NCBI GenBank assembly: GCA_902506565.1
Contig: LR732703.1
Span: 3,186,916 to 3,250,915 of the forward strand
From: Burkholderiales bacterium 8X
GTDB lineage: Bacteria; Pseudomonadota; Gammaproteobacteria; Burkholderiales; Burkholderiaceae_C
Reading direction: 5' to 3'
DNA length: 64,000 nucleotides
Part shown: positions 16,693 to 25,589 of the stretch, in pieces
Layout: every line of letters starts with the position of its first letter
Numbering within the stretch: position 1 is the stretch's first letter
Program-made: the position numbers and the translations under genes
Notes under the pieces: generated by a model
What the model was told of the DNA's origin: nothing
Seen by the model: only the letters and a program-made list of their open reading frames with translations
Databases searched by the model: none

Positions 16693-17697
16693 TCACTGAA
16701 CCGGCTTGTAGTTGATGGTCTTCGCGATCTGCTTCCAGCGCGCGGAATCTTCGGTCATGTAGCTGGCGAAGGCTTGCGGCCCGAGCGGCATCAGCACGCT
16801 GCCCTGACGCATCAAAGCGTCTTGCACGGCCGGCATCTTCATGATCTTCAACAAGCTGGCGGAAAGCTTGGCAACGATCGGGGCTGGCGTGCCGGCTGGT
16901 GCAAGAACACCATTCCAGAAACCGATCTGGAAATCTGCCTGGCCGGATTGCGCCATGGTCGGCACGCTGTCGAGCGCAGGCAAGCGCTCTCGCGAGGTGA
17001 CGGCCAACACCTTGAGGCGCTGCGTGTTGGCATAGGGCATCAGCGGAACCGGGTTGCTGAACATCACCTGCACGCGGTCGGCGGTCAGGTCGGTCAAGGC
17101 GGCCGCCCCGCCTTGGTAAGGCACTTCTTGCCAATCGAGGCCGGCCTTGGTCTTCATCAACTCGCTGACGAGGTTCTGCGGCGAGCCGGGTCCGGTGGAC
17201 GCGTAATTGACCTTGCCAGGGTTGGCTTTGCTGTAAGCCACCAGTTCAGCCACCGAGTTGACCGGCACCTGCGCGTTCACAGCCAAGGCCACGGGCGACT
17301 CGGTCAGCAAGGCGATGGGCGCGAAGTCCTTCGGCTTGAACGGAGTGGATGGCTCGATCGCCGGACGAAGCGTGACGTTGCCCGTGTCGATCAGCAGCGT
17401 GTAGCCATCGGGAGCCGCGCGAGCGACGGCTTGGGTGCCGATCAGGCCGGAAGCGCCGGGCTTGTTGACGACCACGAAAGACTGGCCGAAGTCCTTGCCC
17501 AGCTCGACCGTGATCAGGCGCGCCAGGGTGTCGGTTCCACCGCCCGCCGGATACGCGACCACGACCTGCACCGCACGCGCGGGATAGTCGCCTTGCGCTG
17601 TCGCGGGACATGCCATGAGGCCGCAAGCCGCAGCAACGAATAAGCTCTTGATGCGGCCGGGCGGGCGAAGGGCTCCGACATGATCCTGGTTACTCAT
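16693..17697 (-). CDS. Bug-family (tripartite tricarboxylate transporter) substrate-binding protein
   Basis: A 334-residue periplasmic receptor. Signal peptide SLFVAAACGLMACPATAQ, then the Bug fold: YPARAVQVVVAYPAGGGTDT (carboxylate-binding loop), NKPGASGLIGTQAVARAAPD, GYTLLIDTGN, and NPGKVNYASTGPGSPQNLVS. No TctA/TctB membrane genes are nearby, which is common for orphan Bug proteins in this group; they may share permeases encoded elsewhere. It is the last intact gene of the TauD-MR/MLE-Bug-Bug operon, 48 bp after the other Bug gene. Ligand unknown. Confidence 0.92.
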   Translation of the reverse strand: MSNQDHVGALRPPGRIKSLFVAAACGLMACPATAQGDYPARAVQVVVAYPAGGGTDTLARLITVELGKDFGQSFVVVNKPGASGLIGTQAVARAAPDGYTLLIDTGNVTLRPAIEPSTPFKPKDFAPIALLTESPVALAVNAQVPVNSVAELVAYSKANPGKVNYASTGPGSPQNLVSELMKTKAGLDWQEVPYQGGAAALTDLTADRVQVMFSNPVPLMPYANTQRLKVLAVTSRERLPALDSVPTMAQSGQADFQIGFWNGVLAPAGTPAPIVAKLSASLLKIMKMPAVQDALMRQGSVLMPLGPQAFASYMTEDSARWKQIAKTINYKPVQ

Positions 17698-17745
17698 GAG
17701 ATGTCCTTGTCTCTTCGGTGAGGTTCTTGTTTCGCGTTCTTGCAG

Positions 17746-18735
17746 CTACTCGGCGCTGACGCCCAGCCGCTGCACCACGCCGGCCCACTTCTCGACCTCG
17801 TCCTTCACGAACCGCGTGAAGGTAGGCGACGATGCGTCGCTCGCAGGCTCCAGGTACATGGCCTCGAACTTGGCTCGAATGTCGGGTTTCGCGATGGCTT
17901 CGTTCATGCGGGTACTGAGCGCCTGCACCACAGCCGCCGGTGTGCGGGCCGGCGCAAAGACGCCGAACCAACCGGTCTCCTCGACCGATGGAAACCCAAG
18001 CTCGACCACCGTCGGCACATCCGGGAAGAAGCGGTTGCGTTCACGCGATGTCACTGCGATTGCCTTCAACTGCCCCGACTTCAGGAAGGGCACCGCCGCA
18101 CCGGGCGTGACGAACATCATCGAGACCTGCCCTCCGACCAGGTCGACCAGGGCGGGCGCGCTGCCGCGATAGGGTATGTGCTGCATTGGCACATTCGAGG
18201 CCTTGGACAAGGCGAAGCCCGCAATGTGCTGCGGCAGCCCGACGCCAGGTGAGGCGTAGGTCAGGGTTTCGCCGCGCTTGCCCTTGGCCAGCAGGTCCGC
18301 CAGGTTCTGGATGCCGCTCTTGGCCGAAACCACCAGGAGGTCCGGCGCGGTGCCGACCAGGCCCACCGGGATGAAGTCGTTCAAGGGGTCGTAGGGCTTG
18401 GGCTTGATGAGGGCCGGCACGATCGCGTTAGTTGCGACATGACCCATCAACAGGGTATGGCCGTCGGCCGCTGCGCCTGCCACGAACTTGGTGCCGATGA
18501 TCCCGCCAGCGCCTGCCCGATTGTCCACCACCACGCTCTGCCCGAGGGCGGCAGAAAGGTCGTTGGCCAGGATGCGTGCAATGGCGTCCGTACCACCGGC
18601 AGGCGGGCCGGCGACCACCATCACCACCGGCTTGATCGGATAGTCGGCCGCGTGCGATGCCTGCAGCGCAGTAAAGGCAGTCATCGCCAACATCATGAAC
18701 ACCGATACAACCGAACGTCTCGCCGCATTTCTCAT
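17746..18735 (-). CDS. Bug-family substrate-binding protein
   Basis: A 329-residue periplasmic receptor paralogous to the next gene. Signal peptide ends near ALQASHAA. Characteristic segments are YPIKPVVMVVAGPPAGGTDA, DNRAGAGGIIGTKFVAGA, DGHTLLMGHVATNAI, and TLTYASPGVGLPQHIAG. The ligand loop has PPAGG in place of the PAGGG of its neighbour, so the two are likely to bind different acids or act as a scavenging pair. It lies 46 bp after the enolase-superfamily gene in the same operon. Confidence 0.92.
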   Translation of the reverse strand: MRNAARRSVVSVFMMLAMTAFTALQASHAADYPIKPVVMVVAGPPAGGTDAIARILANDLSAALGQSVVVDNRAGAGGIIGTKFVAGAAADGHTLLMGHVATNAIVPALIKPKPYDPLNDFIPVGLVGTAPDLLVVSAKSGIQNLADLLAKGKRGETLTYASPGVGLPQHIAGFALSKASNVPMQHIPYRGSAPALVDLVGGQVSMMFVTPGAAVPFLKSGQLKAIAVTSRERNRFFPDVPTVVELGFPSVEETGWFGVFAPARTPAAVVQALSTRMNEAIAKPDIRAKFEAMYLEPASDASSPTFTRFVKDEVEKWAGVVQRLGVSAE

Positions 18736-18781
18736 GTTGTCTCCTGTTGCGCGCGGGCAGGTGCCCCGGCTGTCTTAAAGG

Positions 18782-19882
18782 TTACGCTGTCACGGACCGC
18801 GCGCTGAAGTGCGATTCGCGCAAGGTGCAGCGTTCAAGAACTTCGCGGTCGATGACGGGTGCATAGCCGGCGGGAATGGCGATGCCGCCTTCCTTGAAGC
18901 AAAGCGGATTCTGGAACAGGCGCTCCCGCGTCTTCAGGAACCCGTTCATCTCGCCGGCGTTGTCGATCGACTGGGCGGCAACGCAGGCCTCGGCCCAGCA
19001 ACCGACCTCCAGCGATACGCCATCGCCGAGAACCGGTATGAGTCCGTTGCTGCGGATGCGAGCCAGTGCATCGACCAGCATGTCGACGCTGCCGATCTTC
19101 TTGAGCTTGAGCTTCACGAAGCCGACGCCTTCGATGGTGGCGGCCCGATCGATATCGGAAACGTCGTAGATCGACTCGTCGAGCATGACCGGTACGGTCG
19201 ATTGCGCTGCCACGGTGGCATTGGCCGCCCAGTCGTCGAGCAGGCAAGGCTGCTCGAAGAGCTCGATGCCCTCGGCCGCCAGGCGACTTGCAAAGGCCAC
19301 GCCATCGTTGGCATCGAATCCCTGGTTGGCATCGAGTCGCAGACTCGCGCGGCCAGAGACCAGGCGTTGAATGCGCTCGACATAGGCAAGGTCACGCTTC
19401 CATTCGAAACCAACCTTGACCTTGAGGGTGCGGAAACCCCGTGCCAGCGCGAGCTCGATCTCGTCTGCCAGGGCGTCAGGCTCCTCGCTGTGCAGCGGCG
19501 CCAGCAACGGAACCTTGAGATTGCTTGTCGGGCAGAGCAGTTCGTTGCCGTCCAGCATGTCCAGTGCGGCCAGGACGGCGCTCGCCGCGCCGACTCCAGC
19601 GGCAACCTCGCTCCGCGCGATGGCACGGGCCTCCTCGATGCGCGTCCCCGCCAGCCGCTCGGCCAGGCTGCAGCACAGTTGCCAGCTGCCTTCGACCGTC
19701 TCGGTGGTGTAGCCGGGGATGATCAAGGCCTCCCCGAAACCGCTCCTGCCATCGGCATCCTGCAACTCGACCACGAAGGGATCGAACTCGCGCAGGGTGA
19801 GCAACGACACCTTGTAAGGTGTCGTGAGCGGCATGTTGAGCTGACGGACAGAGGTGCGCTCGATGCGGGTCCCGGAAATCAT
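18782..19882 (-). CDS. Mandelate racemase/muconate-lactonizing (enolase superfamily) enzyme
   Basis: A 366-residue TIM-barrel enzyme that abstracts a proton next to a carboxylate with Mg2+. Start MISGTRIERTSVRQLNMPL (19882) is chosen because its ATG overlaps the TauD stop by four bases; a longer frame to 20044 is out of context. Visible active-site set: KVK in FRTLKVKVGF, metal-binding D in LRLDANQGFD, E in ELFEQPCL, D/E in VMLDESIYD, and the second Lys in GFVKLKLKKIG. This is the muconate-cycloisomerase/NSAR/dipeptide-epimerase subgroup pattern. The TauD dioxygenase beside it suggests sulfonate or aromatic acid use; substrate not decidable. Confidence 0.9.
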   Translation of the reverse strand: MISGTRIERTSVRQLNMPLTTPYKVSLLTLREFDPFVVELQDADGRSGFGEALIIPGYTTETVEGSWQLCCSLAERLAGTRIEEARAIARSEVAAGVGAASAVLAALDMLDGNELLCPTSNLKVPLLAPLHSEEPDALADEIELALARGFRTLKVKVGFEWKRDLAYVERIQRLVSGRASLRLDANQGFDANDGVAFASRLAAEGIELFEQPCLLDDWAANATVAAQSTVPVMLDESIYDVSDIDRAATIEGVGFVKLKLKKIGSVDMLVDALARIRSNGLIPVLGDGVSLEVGCWAEACVAAQSIDNAGEMNGFLKTRERLFQNPLCFKEGGIAIPAGYAPVIDREVLERCTLRESHFSARSVTA

Positions 19883-20763
19883 GGCGCGACGCGGCCCGCG
19901 ATCTGGGTGCGATACATCAGTCGCCGCGTGGCGGGATCGAACGAATCGCGGCGGTGCATGGTGCAGCTGTTGTCCCACAGCATGACATCCCCGACCTGCC
20001 AGACCTGAGTCCAGGTCAGAGCGGGGTTCGCCGCGTGCGCCCAAAGGCGATCGAGGATGGCCTCGCTTTCATCGAGCGGCAGGCCGACGATGTAGGCATT
20101 GCGACGCCGGCCGAGCAGCAGGCAGCGTCGACCGGTCGACGCGTGGGTAGCCACCAACGGATGGGTTGCGCCCACGGTCTGGCGCGGGTCGGTGTGATCG
20201 GAAAAGCCGAGGCGAAGCTCGCCTGCGCTGTTGCGGCTCGCATCGTGGATGCAGCGCAAGCCCTCGATGCGTTGCTTCAGATCGCCGTCGAGCGTTTCAT
20301 ACGCCAGATACATGCTGGCGAAGTGGGTGTTGCCTCCAGAAGGTGGCACCTCGACCGCGTACAGCGCAGCACCCTTGGGCGGACGCTCGTTGTAAGTCAT
20401 GTCGGCATGCCACACGGCCTCGCCGTCGCCGAGGGCCCCGAGCGGTTTGCCCTCGACCTTGACATTCGAGATCACCGTGATCTCAGGGGGCAACGCGTCG
20501 TGCGCGCTGCTCATGCCGCCACTTGCAGTCGGCCGCTTGTCGAGCGCGCCGAGATGTCGGGAAAACGCGGCCAAGCCTTCGACGGTCAAGCTCGTCTGGC
20601 CGCGAAACCGCAACACCAGGTGCTGTTCCCAGGCATGGACGATCTCCTTCACCTGCTCCGGCGAAATCGGCTGGTTCATGTCCAGGCCCTCGATGTCGGC
20701 GCCCAGTGCCGCGCCGCTGGGTCGAACCCGGATCGCAGTTGCAGTGTCTGTCACGGTATCCAT
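19879..20763 (-). CDS. TauD/TfdA-family Fe(II)/2-oxoglutarate dioxygenase
   Basis: A 294-residue oxygenase of the taurine/2,4-D type: 2-oxoglutarate and O2 are used to hydroxylate a substrate, often releasing sulfite or an aldehyde. Metal ligands are visible as WHADMTY (H-x-D) and CTMHRRDSFDP (distal His), with the 2-oxoglutarate-binding Arg in RLMYRTQIAG. ATG at 20763 with GGAGA just upstream is preferred over a TTG at 20799. It opens the operon with the enolase-superfamily enzyme and the two Bug receptors and is divergent from the LysR gene, which probably regulates it. Confidence 0.9.
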   Translation of the reverse strand: MDTVTDTATAIRVRPSGAALGADIEGLDMNQPISPEQVKEIVHAWEQHLVLRFRGQTSLTVEGLAAFSRHLGALDKRPTASGGMSSAHDALPPEITVISNVKVEGKPLGALGDGEAVWHADMTYNERPPKGAALYAVEVPPSGGNTHFASMYLAYETLDGDLKQRIEGLRCIHDASRNSAGELRLGFSDHTDPRQTVGATHPLVATHASTGRRCLLLGRRRNAYIVGLPLDESEAILDRLWAHAANPALTWTQVWQVGDVMLWDNSCTMHRRDSFDPATRRLMYRTQIAGRVAP

Positions 20764-20861
20764 TGGGTCTCCGATGATTTCCGATGTTCGAAGAGCCAAA
20801 GATAATGCCGAGGATCCTGTGGGTCCAATCCCATTTTTCGATGTATTTATCCATTTGACTG

Positions 20862-21785
20862 ATGAATATCTCCTTGCGACAGATCGAGGTCTTCCTGGCC
20901 GTCGCCGACACCCTGAGCTTCAGCAAGGCAGCGAGGCAATGCCATCTGTCACAGCCAGCCTTGAGCGCCAACGTGAAGCGGCTCGAGGCGGTCCTCGAAG
21001 CCCGCCTGTTCGACCGACACACTCGCAAGGTTTCCCTGACCGCGGTCGGGCGGGAGTTCCTTCAGGTGGCAAAGACATTGACGGAGAACATGAATGCCTC
21101 GCTCGAAAGGGTGCAGGACTTCGTGGCCGGCAAACGGGGTCGCTTGGTGGTGGCTGCGGCCCCTTCGATGGCGGCAAGCTTCGTGCCGGAAGTGATCGCC
21201 GCCTTCTCGAAGCTTCACCCGAACGTTGATGTGCGGCTTCATGACGAGCTGTCCGACGTGTGCATTCAGATGCTGAGAAGCGGCAGCGCCGATGTCGCGA
21301 TCGCGCCGCAAACACCGAATACGCAAGATCTGCAGCAAGTGGCGCTCTTCCGCGATCACTTGGGCGTGATCTGCCGAAGCGACCATCCGCTCGCCCTCCC
21401 TTCGGCCGTGGGCTGGCGGGCGATTCAGCCCTTCGCGCATGTGGTGATGAACAAGGACAGCGGTGTTCGCCAATTCGTCGATGCGCAGTACGCTAGGCAC
21501 GGCGTCAGGCTGAGGCCTGCCTTCGAGGTGACCCACGTCGGAACGATGCTCGGCTTGATTGCAGCCAACCTCGCCATCGGCGAGCTGCCCGAGTCGCTGC
21601 TGCAGAACATCGACATGACAGGCCTTGCCTTCCGCCGGATCAGCAGCGCGGCGGCATACCGCACAATTTGTGCCGTCACCCTACGCGCTAGCAGTCCGAC
21701 ACCTGCGGTGGCACCTTTCATGACCATTTGCAAGCAATTTGCAGCCTTGCGTGTGGCTGCCCCGCTTGTCCATCTTCCGACCTGA
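20862..21785 (+). CDS. LysR-family transcriptional regulator
   Basis: A 307-residue regulator with the N-terminal winged helix-turn-helix LRQIEVFLAVADTLSFSKAA / RQCHLSQPALSANVKRLEAV, then linker and effector domain (VVAAAPSMAASFVPEVIAAF, DVRLHDELSDVCIQML, NMLGLIAANLAIGELP-like VGTMLGLIAANLAIGELPES). It is divergent from the TauD-enolase-Bug operon with a 98 bp shared upstream region that contains the palindrome AGGATCCT, the classical LysR layout. Inducer unknown. Confidence 0.92.
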   Translation: MNISLRQIEVFLAVADTLSFSKAARQCHLSQPALSANVKRLEAVLEARLFDRHTRKVSLTAVGREFLQVAKTLTENMNASLERVQDFVAGKRGRLVVAAAPSMAASFVPEVIAAFSKLHPNVDVRLHDELSDVCIQMLRSGSADVAIAPQTPNTQDLQQVALFRDHLGVICRSDHPLALPSAVGWRAIQPFAHVVMNKDSGVRQFVDAQYARHGVRLRPAFEVTHVGTMLGLIAANLAIGELPESLLQNIDMTGLAFRRISSAAAYRTICAVTLRASSPTPAVAPFMTICKQFAALRVAAPLVHLPT

Positions 21786-21843
21786 CCACCATATCCGCCT
21801 CCCCACGCCAACCCGAGCTTTGCGCGGCGTCCCTGGCGTAGAT

Positions 21844-22117
21844 CGCGCAGCGCGCCCTGCCCAGCGTCGAGACCATCACCGCGGTCGTCGAGAAGCGCGT
21901 CAAGCAAGGCTACGAACCTGCCCACGAAGCCTGGCTCAAGAAGGTGGTGCTGATCGGGGCCCGCCTTCCCGGGCACCGCGGGGTCAACGTGCTGCATCCG
22001 CGGCCTGCAGTACGTCAGCATCATCCACTTTGACTCGCTCGCCGATGCGCAGGACTGGTTCGACTCAGACGCCCGCCGGGAGCCGTTCTCAAAGCCACCT
22101 TGCCGGGCGAAAACTTG
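21844..22117 (+). pseudogene. Antibiotic-biosynthesis-monooxygenase (ABM) domain gene, frameshifted
   Basis: The first frame reads ITAVVEKRVKQGYEPAHEAW then LPGHRGVNVLHPRP, the usual start of small ABM proteins. After about 21999 it must shift to read YVSIIHFDSLADAQDWFDSD and ARREPF, the usual second half. The frameshift and an early in-frame stop (CTT TGA near 22031) make it inactive. No start codon with a ribosome-binding site is evident. It may have been a companion of the LysR gene just upstream. Confidence 0.7.
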
Positions 22118-22683
22118 ACTCTGAAGTGCAGCGTGCCAGGTGCCTTCGGTCAGTATCCAGAGGGGAAACAGCGCCTGCGCTGATCAGGCCTTCTGAGTTT
22201 CAAACCAAGTCGTTTTGCAAATTCGGGCGGGCTCTGTCCAACCGCGGGGCCTAGCGCTCGCTCGCAGGTCCACGCGGCGCTGGATCCCCGGGCCGCCCTC
22301 CTTCTGCTCGGGCACGAGGTCGTGAGACCTTCTTCCGGATGTCTGCTTCTGGCCGTTTGCTGTCGTTGGCGAAACACCGCTGAGGTACAAATCCGAAGTT
22401 CATAGGGCCAAGTGGTACGCCTCGCATCCATCCAAGGCAAAGCGATCAGGGTTCCGGCTTTGCGGGCTTGCGTGGTACTGGTACAGGTGAGCTGCATTGC
22501 GTCCACCGGTGAAGTCCGTCCCGCAACGATGGATCAAGACTAATCAGATCGCCACCTTGTCCATGCGGGCAAGCTTCGCGCGGCACTTCACCGGCCGCAA
22601 CAAAGGAGCTTCGGTCCTTCAAAGCGTCACTGCGTGGAGCCCAGCCCGTTTTGCTATCCGTCAGCCGCAGGGCGTCAGCTCCA
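22118..22683. other. Gene-poor stretch between the ABM remnant and the acyl-CoA ligase
   Basis: Only short open frames. A minus-strand one (about 22184-22390) reads VDLRASARPRGWTEPARICK and has no recognisable domain. Nothing here can be supported as a gene. Confidence 0.35.
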
Positions 22684-24327
22684 TCAGCCCGCGTCAATCG
22701 CAGAGCCCGAACCCGCCCGCTTTCGCAGCTCGTACTTTTGGATCTTTCCGGTCGAGGTCTTGGGCAGTTCGCAGAACACGACGGCGCTCGGCACTTTGAA
22801 GCCTGCCAAGTGGAGCCGGCAGTGGGCCACGATGTCCTGCGGCGTCAAGGTCGCGCCAGGTTTGAGCTCGACGAAGGCGCAGGGCGTCTCGCCCCAGCGA
22901 GGGTGCGGTTTTGCCACCACTGCCACTGCTACCACCGCCGGATGGCGGTAAAGCACATCCTCAACCTCGATGGACGAAATGTTCTCGCCGCCTGAGATAA
23001 TGATGTCCTTGCTTCGGTCCTTGATTTTGATGTAGCCGTCAGGGTGCTGCACCGCCAGGTCGCCGGTGTGGAACCAGCCGCCGGCGAAAGCCTCGCGCGT
23101 GGCCTTCGGGTTCTTCAGGTATCCCTTCATCATGACGTTGCCGCGGAACATGATCTCGCCCATCGTCTCACCATCCCAAGGCACGGGCCTCATCGTTTCC
23201 GGGTCCATCACGCGTGCATCGCGCTGCAGGTGATATCGAACGCCCTGCCGGGCATTGAGGCGCGCGCGCTGGCCGATGTCCACTTCATCCCACGCCTCAT
23301 GCTTGGCGCACACGGACGCAGGGCCGTACACCTCGGTCAAGCCGTAGACATGCGTCAGCTCGAAGCCGAGGCGCTCCATGCCTTCGATCATCGATGCGGG
23401 CGGGGCAGCGCCTGCGACCATGGCCTTCACGCCGCGTGGCAGGCCTTCCTTCAGTTCCTCGGGCGCGTTGACGAGCAAGCCGTGGACGATCGGTGCGCCG
23501 CAGTAGTGCATGACGCCATGCGCCTTGATCGCATCGATCATCGTCTTCGCTTCGACTCGCCGCAGGCAGACGTTCACGCCCGCGCGTGCCGCCAGGGTCC
23601 ACGGGAAGCACCATCCGTTGCAATGGAACATGGGCAGCGTCCACAGGTAGACCGGATGCTTCGGCATGTCCCATTCGAGAATGTTCGAGATCGCGTTGAT
23701 CGCCGCGCCACGATGGTGATAGACCACGCCTTTGGGATCGCCGGTCGTCCCGCTGGTGTAGTTCAGTGCGATCGCATCCCACTCGTCCTGCGGCAGCTGC
23801 CATTCGAAATGCGGATCGCCCGTCGCAACGAACGTTTCGTAGGCCATGCCGATCGTTTCCGCCGGTCCGTTGAAGAGCGCATCTTCGGTATCGATCACGA
23901 CCAACTTGTCGTTCGATTGCCGCAAGGCGATTGCCTTCTTCAGCACGCCTGTGAACTCCGGGTCGACGATCACGGCCTTGGCCTCCCCGTGATCGAGCAT
24001 GAACGCGATCGTTTCCGAGTCGAGCCGCGTATTGAGCGTATTCAGCACGGCGCCGGCCATCGGAACACCGAAGGCGGCCTCCACCATCGGGGGCGTGTTC
24101 GGCAGCATGACGGCAACTGTGTCGCCCTTGCCGATGCCGACGCGCTGGAGCGCGCTCGCGAGCTGGCGGCAGCGCGAGTACACCTGTGCCCAGCTGCGGC
24201 GCAGTTCGCCATGGACGATCGCCACTTTCGAGGGATAGACCTCCGCCGCTCGTTCGATGAACGACAGCGGCGTCAGCGCGGCGAAGTTCGCCTCGGTGCG
24301 CCCGAGGTCATGATCGTGAATACCCAT
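22684..24327 (-). CDS. AMP-dependent acyl-CoA synthetase/ligase
   Basis: A 547-residue enzyme that forms an acyl-adenylate and then an acyl-CoA from a carboxylic acid, ATP and CoA. Motifs in order: P-loop YTSGTTGDPKGVVYHHRGA, LPMFHCNGWCFPW, VYGLTEVYGPASVC (A5), GWFHTGDLAV, KDRSKDIIISGGENISSIEV (A8), and the C-terminal catalytic Lys in LPKTSTGKIQKYELRK. The combination FHCNGW and HTGDLAV with a 550-residue length resembles DmdB-type (methylthiopropionate) and medium-chain ligases. ATG at 24327 with GGAAA upstream is preferred over GTG at 24348. It is the last gene of a minus-strand catabolic run. Confidence 0.92.
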   Translation of the reverse strand: MGIHDHDLGRTEANFAALTPLSFIERAAEVYPSKVAIVHGELRRSWAQVYSRCRQLASALQRVGIGKGDTVAVMLPNTPPMVEAAFGVPMAGAVLNTLNTRLDSETIAFMLDHGEAKAVIVDPEFTGVLKKAIALRQSNDKLVVIDTEDALFNGPAETIGMAYETFVATGDPHFEWQLPQDEWDAIALNYTSGTTGDPKGVVYHHRGAAINAISNILEWDMPKHPVYLWTLPMFHCNGWCFPWTLAARAGVNVCLRRVEAKTMIDAIKAHGVMHYCGAPIVHGLLVNAPEELKEGLPRGVKAMVAGAAPPASMIEGMERLGFELTHVYGLTEVYGPASVCAKHEAWDEVDIGQRARLNARQGVRYHLQRDARVMDPETMRPVPWDGETMGEIMFRGNVMMKGYLKNPKATREAFAGGWFHTGDLAVQHPDGYIKIKDRSKDIIISGGENISSIEVEDVLYRHPAVVAVAVVAKPHPRWGETPCAFVELKPGATLTPQDIVAHCRLHLAGFKVPSAVVFCELPKTSTGKIQKYELRKRAGSGSAIDAG

Positions 24328-24391
24328 GGGTTTCCAATCTTTCTGCACCAGGTCCCGGGTTCGTCCGCGTCGGACGGATGAACGTTCGAGG

Positions 24392-25561
24392 TTAGCTGCC
24401 CTTCCACGGTTCGATCAAGACCTTCTTTCCTGTCGCCGGACGGGCGCAACTCCGCAACACCTCGGGTGAGAGGATCTCTGCCAGCGACACGCTTCGCGTG
24501 TACCGGCTCGCGAAGGTCGTCCCGATCTCGGCAGCAACCCGGGCTTTGAGCTGGTCGAGGATCTGCGGCTGCGTCACCTTGAGGTATCGAAGGAGAAGCC
24601 AGCCGTCCGCCGCCCAGGCCATGCCGATGTCGCGCGGAATCTCGACCGGGCGAGGATCGAGACTGCCATAGACATACAGTTGCTTGAAGACATCGGAGCC
24701 GTAGCGGGAGGCCGGCTGGCCCGAACGCCGGGCGATGGCGGCTTCCATGCACCGAAGGATCTGACTGCCGCTGCTTCCGCCGATGGGGTCGAGGACGACC
24801 GTCGCTCCGGTGGCTGCTATGGCGCTGGTCAGTTCTTCCGTGAAATCGTCGGAGCTCGAATTGCAGACGAAGCGTGCACCCTGCTCGCGCAGCAGTTGTG
24901 CCTGTTGCTCCGATCGCACGACGCTGACCAGCGGAATGTCGTCGGCAAGACAGACCCTCGACAGGATCTGCCCGAGATTGGACGCGGCAGCGGTTTGAAC
25001 GATCGCGGTGTGGCCCTCGCGGCGAGCCGTCTCGACCATGCCCAGTGCAGCCAGCGGATTGACGAAGCACGAGGCCGCCTGCGCAGCGGTCGTGCCCTCG
25101 GGCAGGACGAGGCATTCGGCTGCCGGCACAGAGCGATAGCGGGCGTACATGCCCCCGGCCATCACGGCGACCGTGCGCCCGATCAGCGATTGCGCGGCCG
25201 GCGCACTTCCCGCGGCCACGACCGTCCCGGCCCCTTCGAGACCGACCGGCGTCGAAACATCCCTGCGCGATGCCATCGCCTTCAAGGATGCCGCAGGCAG
25301 GGGCACGACGAGTTCCGGTCCGCCGGCGCCGTCCCGAGCGCTCGCCAGGGCAAGGTCCGCCGGGCCGAGCATGAGGCCGATGTCGGAGGGATTGACCGGC
25401 GTGGCCTCGACGCGAATCAGCACGTCCTGCGCCTTCAGCACCGGAATGGGCTCGTTGGCAAGCGAGAGCACGACCTGTCCATCGGAAGTCACGACGGAGC
25501 GGAGTTGAAGCGACGTTCCGTCCTGAATCTGATCGTGCACGGTGGGTTCCTGGTTATCCAT
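24392..25561 (-). CDS. MDR-superfamily zinc-type alcohol/enoyl dehydrogenase
   Basis: A 389-residue medium-chain dehydrogenase/reductase. The GroES-like N-terminal domain shows VLIRVEATPVNPSDIGLMLG and TPVGLEGAGTVVAAG; the Rossmann part has IVQTAAASNLGQILSRVC and VVLDPIGGSSGSQ. The catalytic zinc Cys/His set of true alcohol dehydrogenases is not seen, so it is closer to quinone-reductase/enoyl-reductase-like members. A roughly 40-residue insertion in the N-terminal domain (ADLALASARDGAGGPELVVP) is unusual. It lies 28 bp downstream of the Bug receptor gene in the same operon. Confidence 0.8.
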   Translation of the reverse strand: MDNQEPTVHDQIQDGTSLQLRSVVTSDGQVVLSLANEPIPVLKAQDVLIRVEATPVNPSDIGLMLGPADLALASARDGAGGPELVVPLPAASLKAMASRRDVSTPVGLEGAGTVVAAGSAPAAQSLIGRTVAVMAGGMYARYRSVPAAECLVLPEGTTAAQAASCFVNPLAALGMVETARREGHTAIVQTAAASNLGQILSRVCLADDIPLVSVVRSEQQAQLLREQGARFVCNSSSDDFTEELTSAIAATGATVVLDPIGGSSGSQILRCMEAAIARRSGQPASRYGSDVFKQLYVYGSLDPRPVEIPRDIGMAWAADGWLLLRYLKVTQPQILDQLKARVAAEIGTTFASRYTRSVSLAEILSPEVLRSCARPATGKKVLIEPWKGS

Positions 25562-25589
25562 TTAAAGGGCCGTGAGGGATGCGCGGCCT

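Noticed and set aside
18809-20008. Antisense open frame of 399 residues opposite the enolase-superfamily and TauD genes
   Set aside because: It crosses two clearly real overlapping genes and lacks any domain.
23044-24381. Antisense open frame of 445 residues opposite the acyl-CoA ligase
   Set aside because: Composition-driven shadow of the ligase gene, whose motifs are all present on the minus strand.
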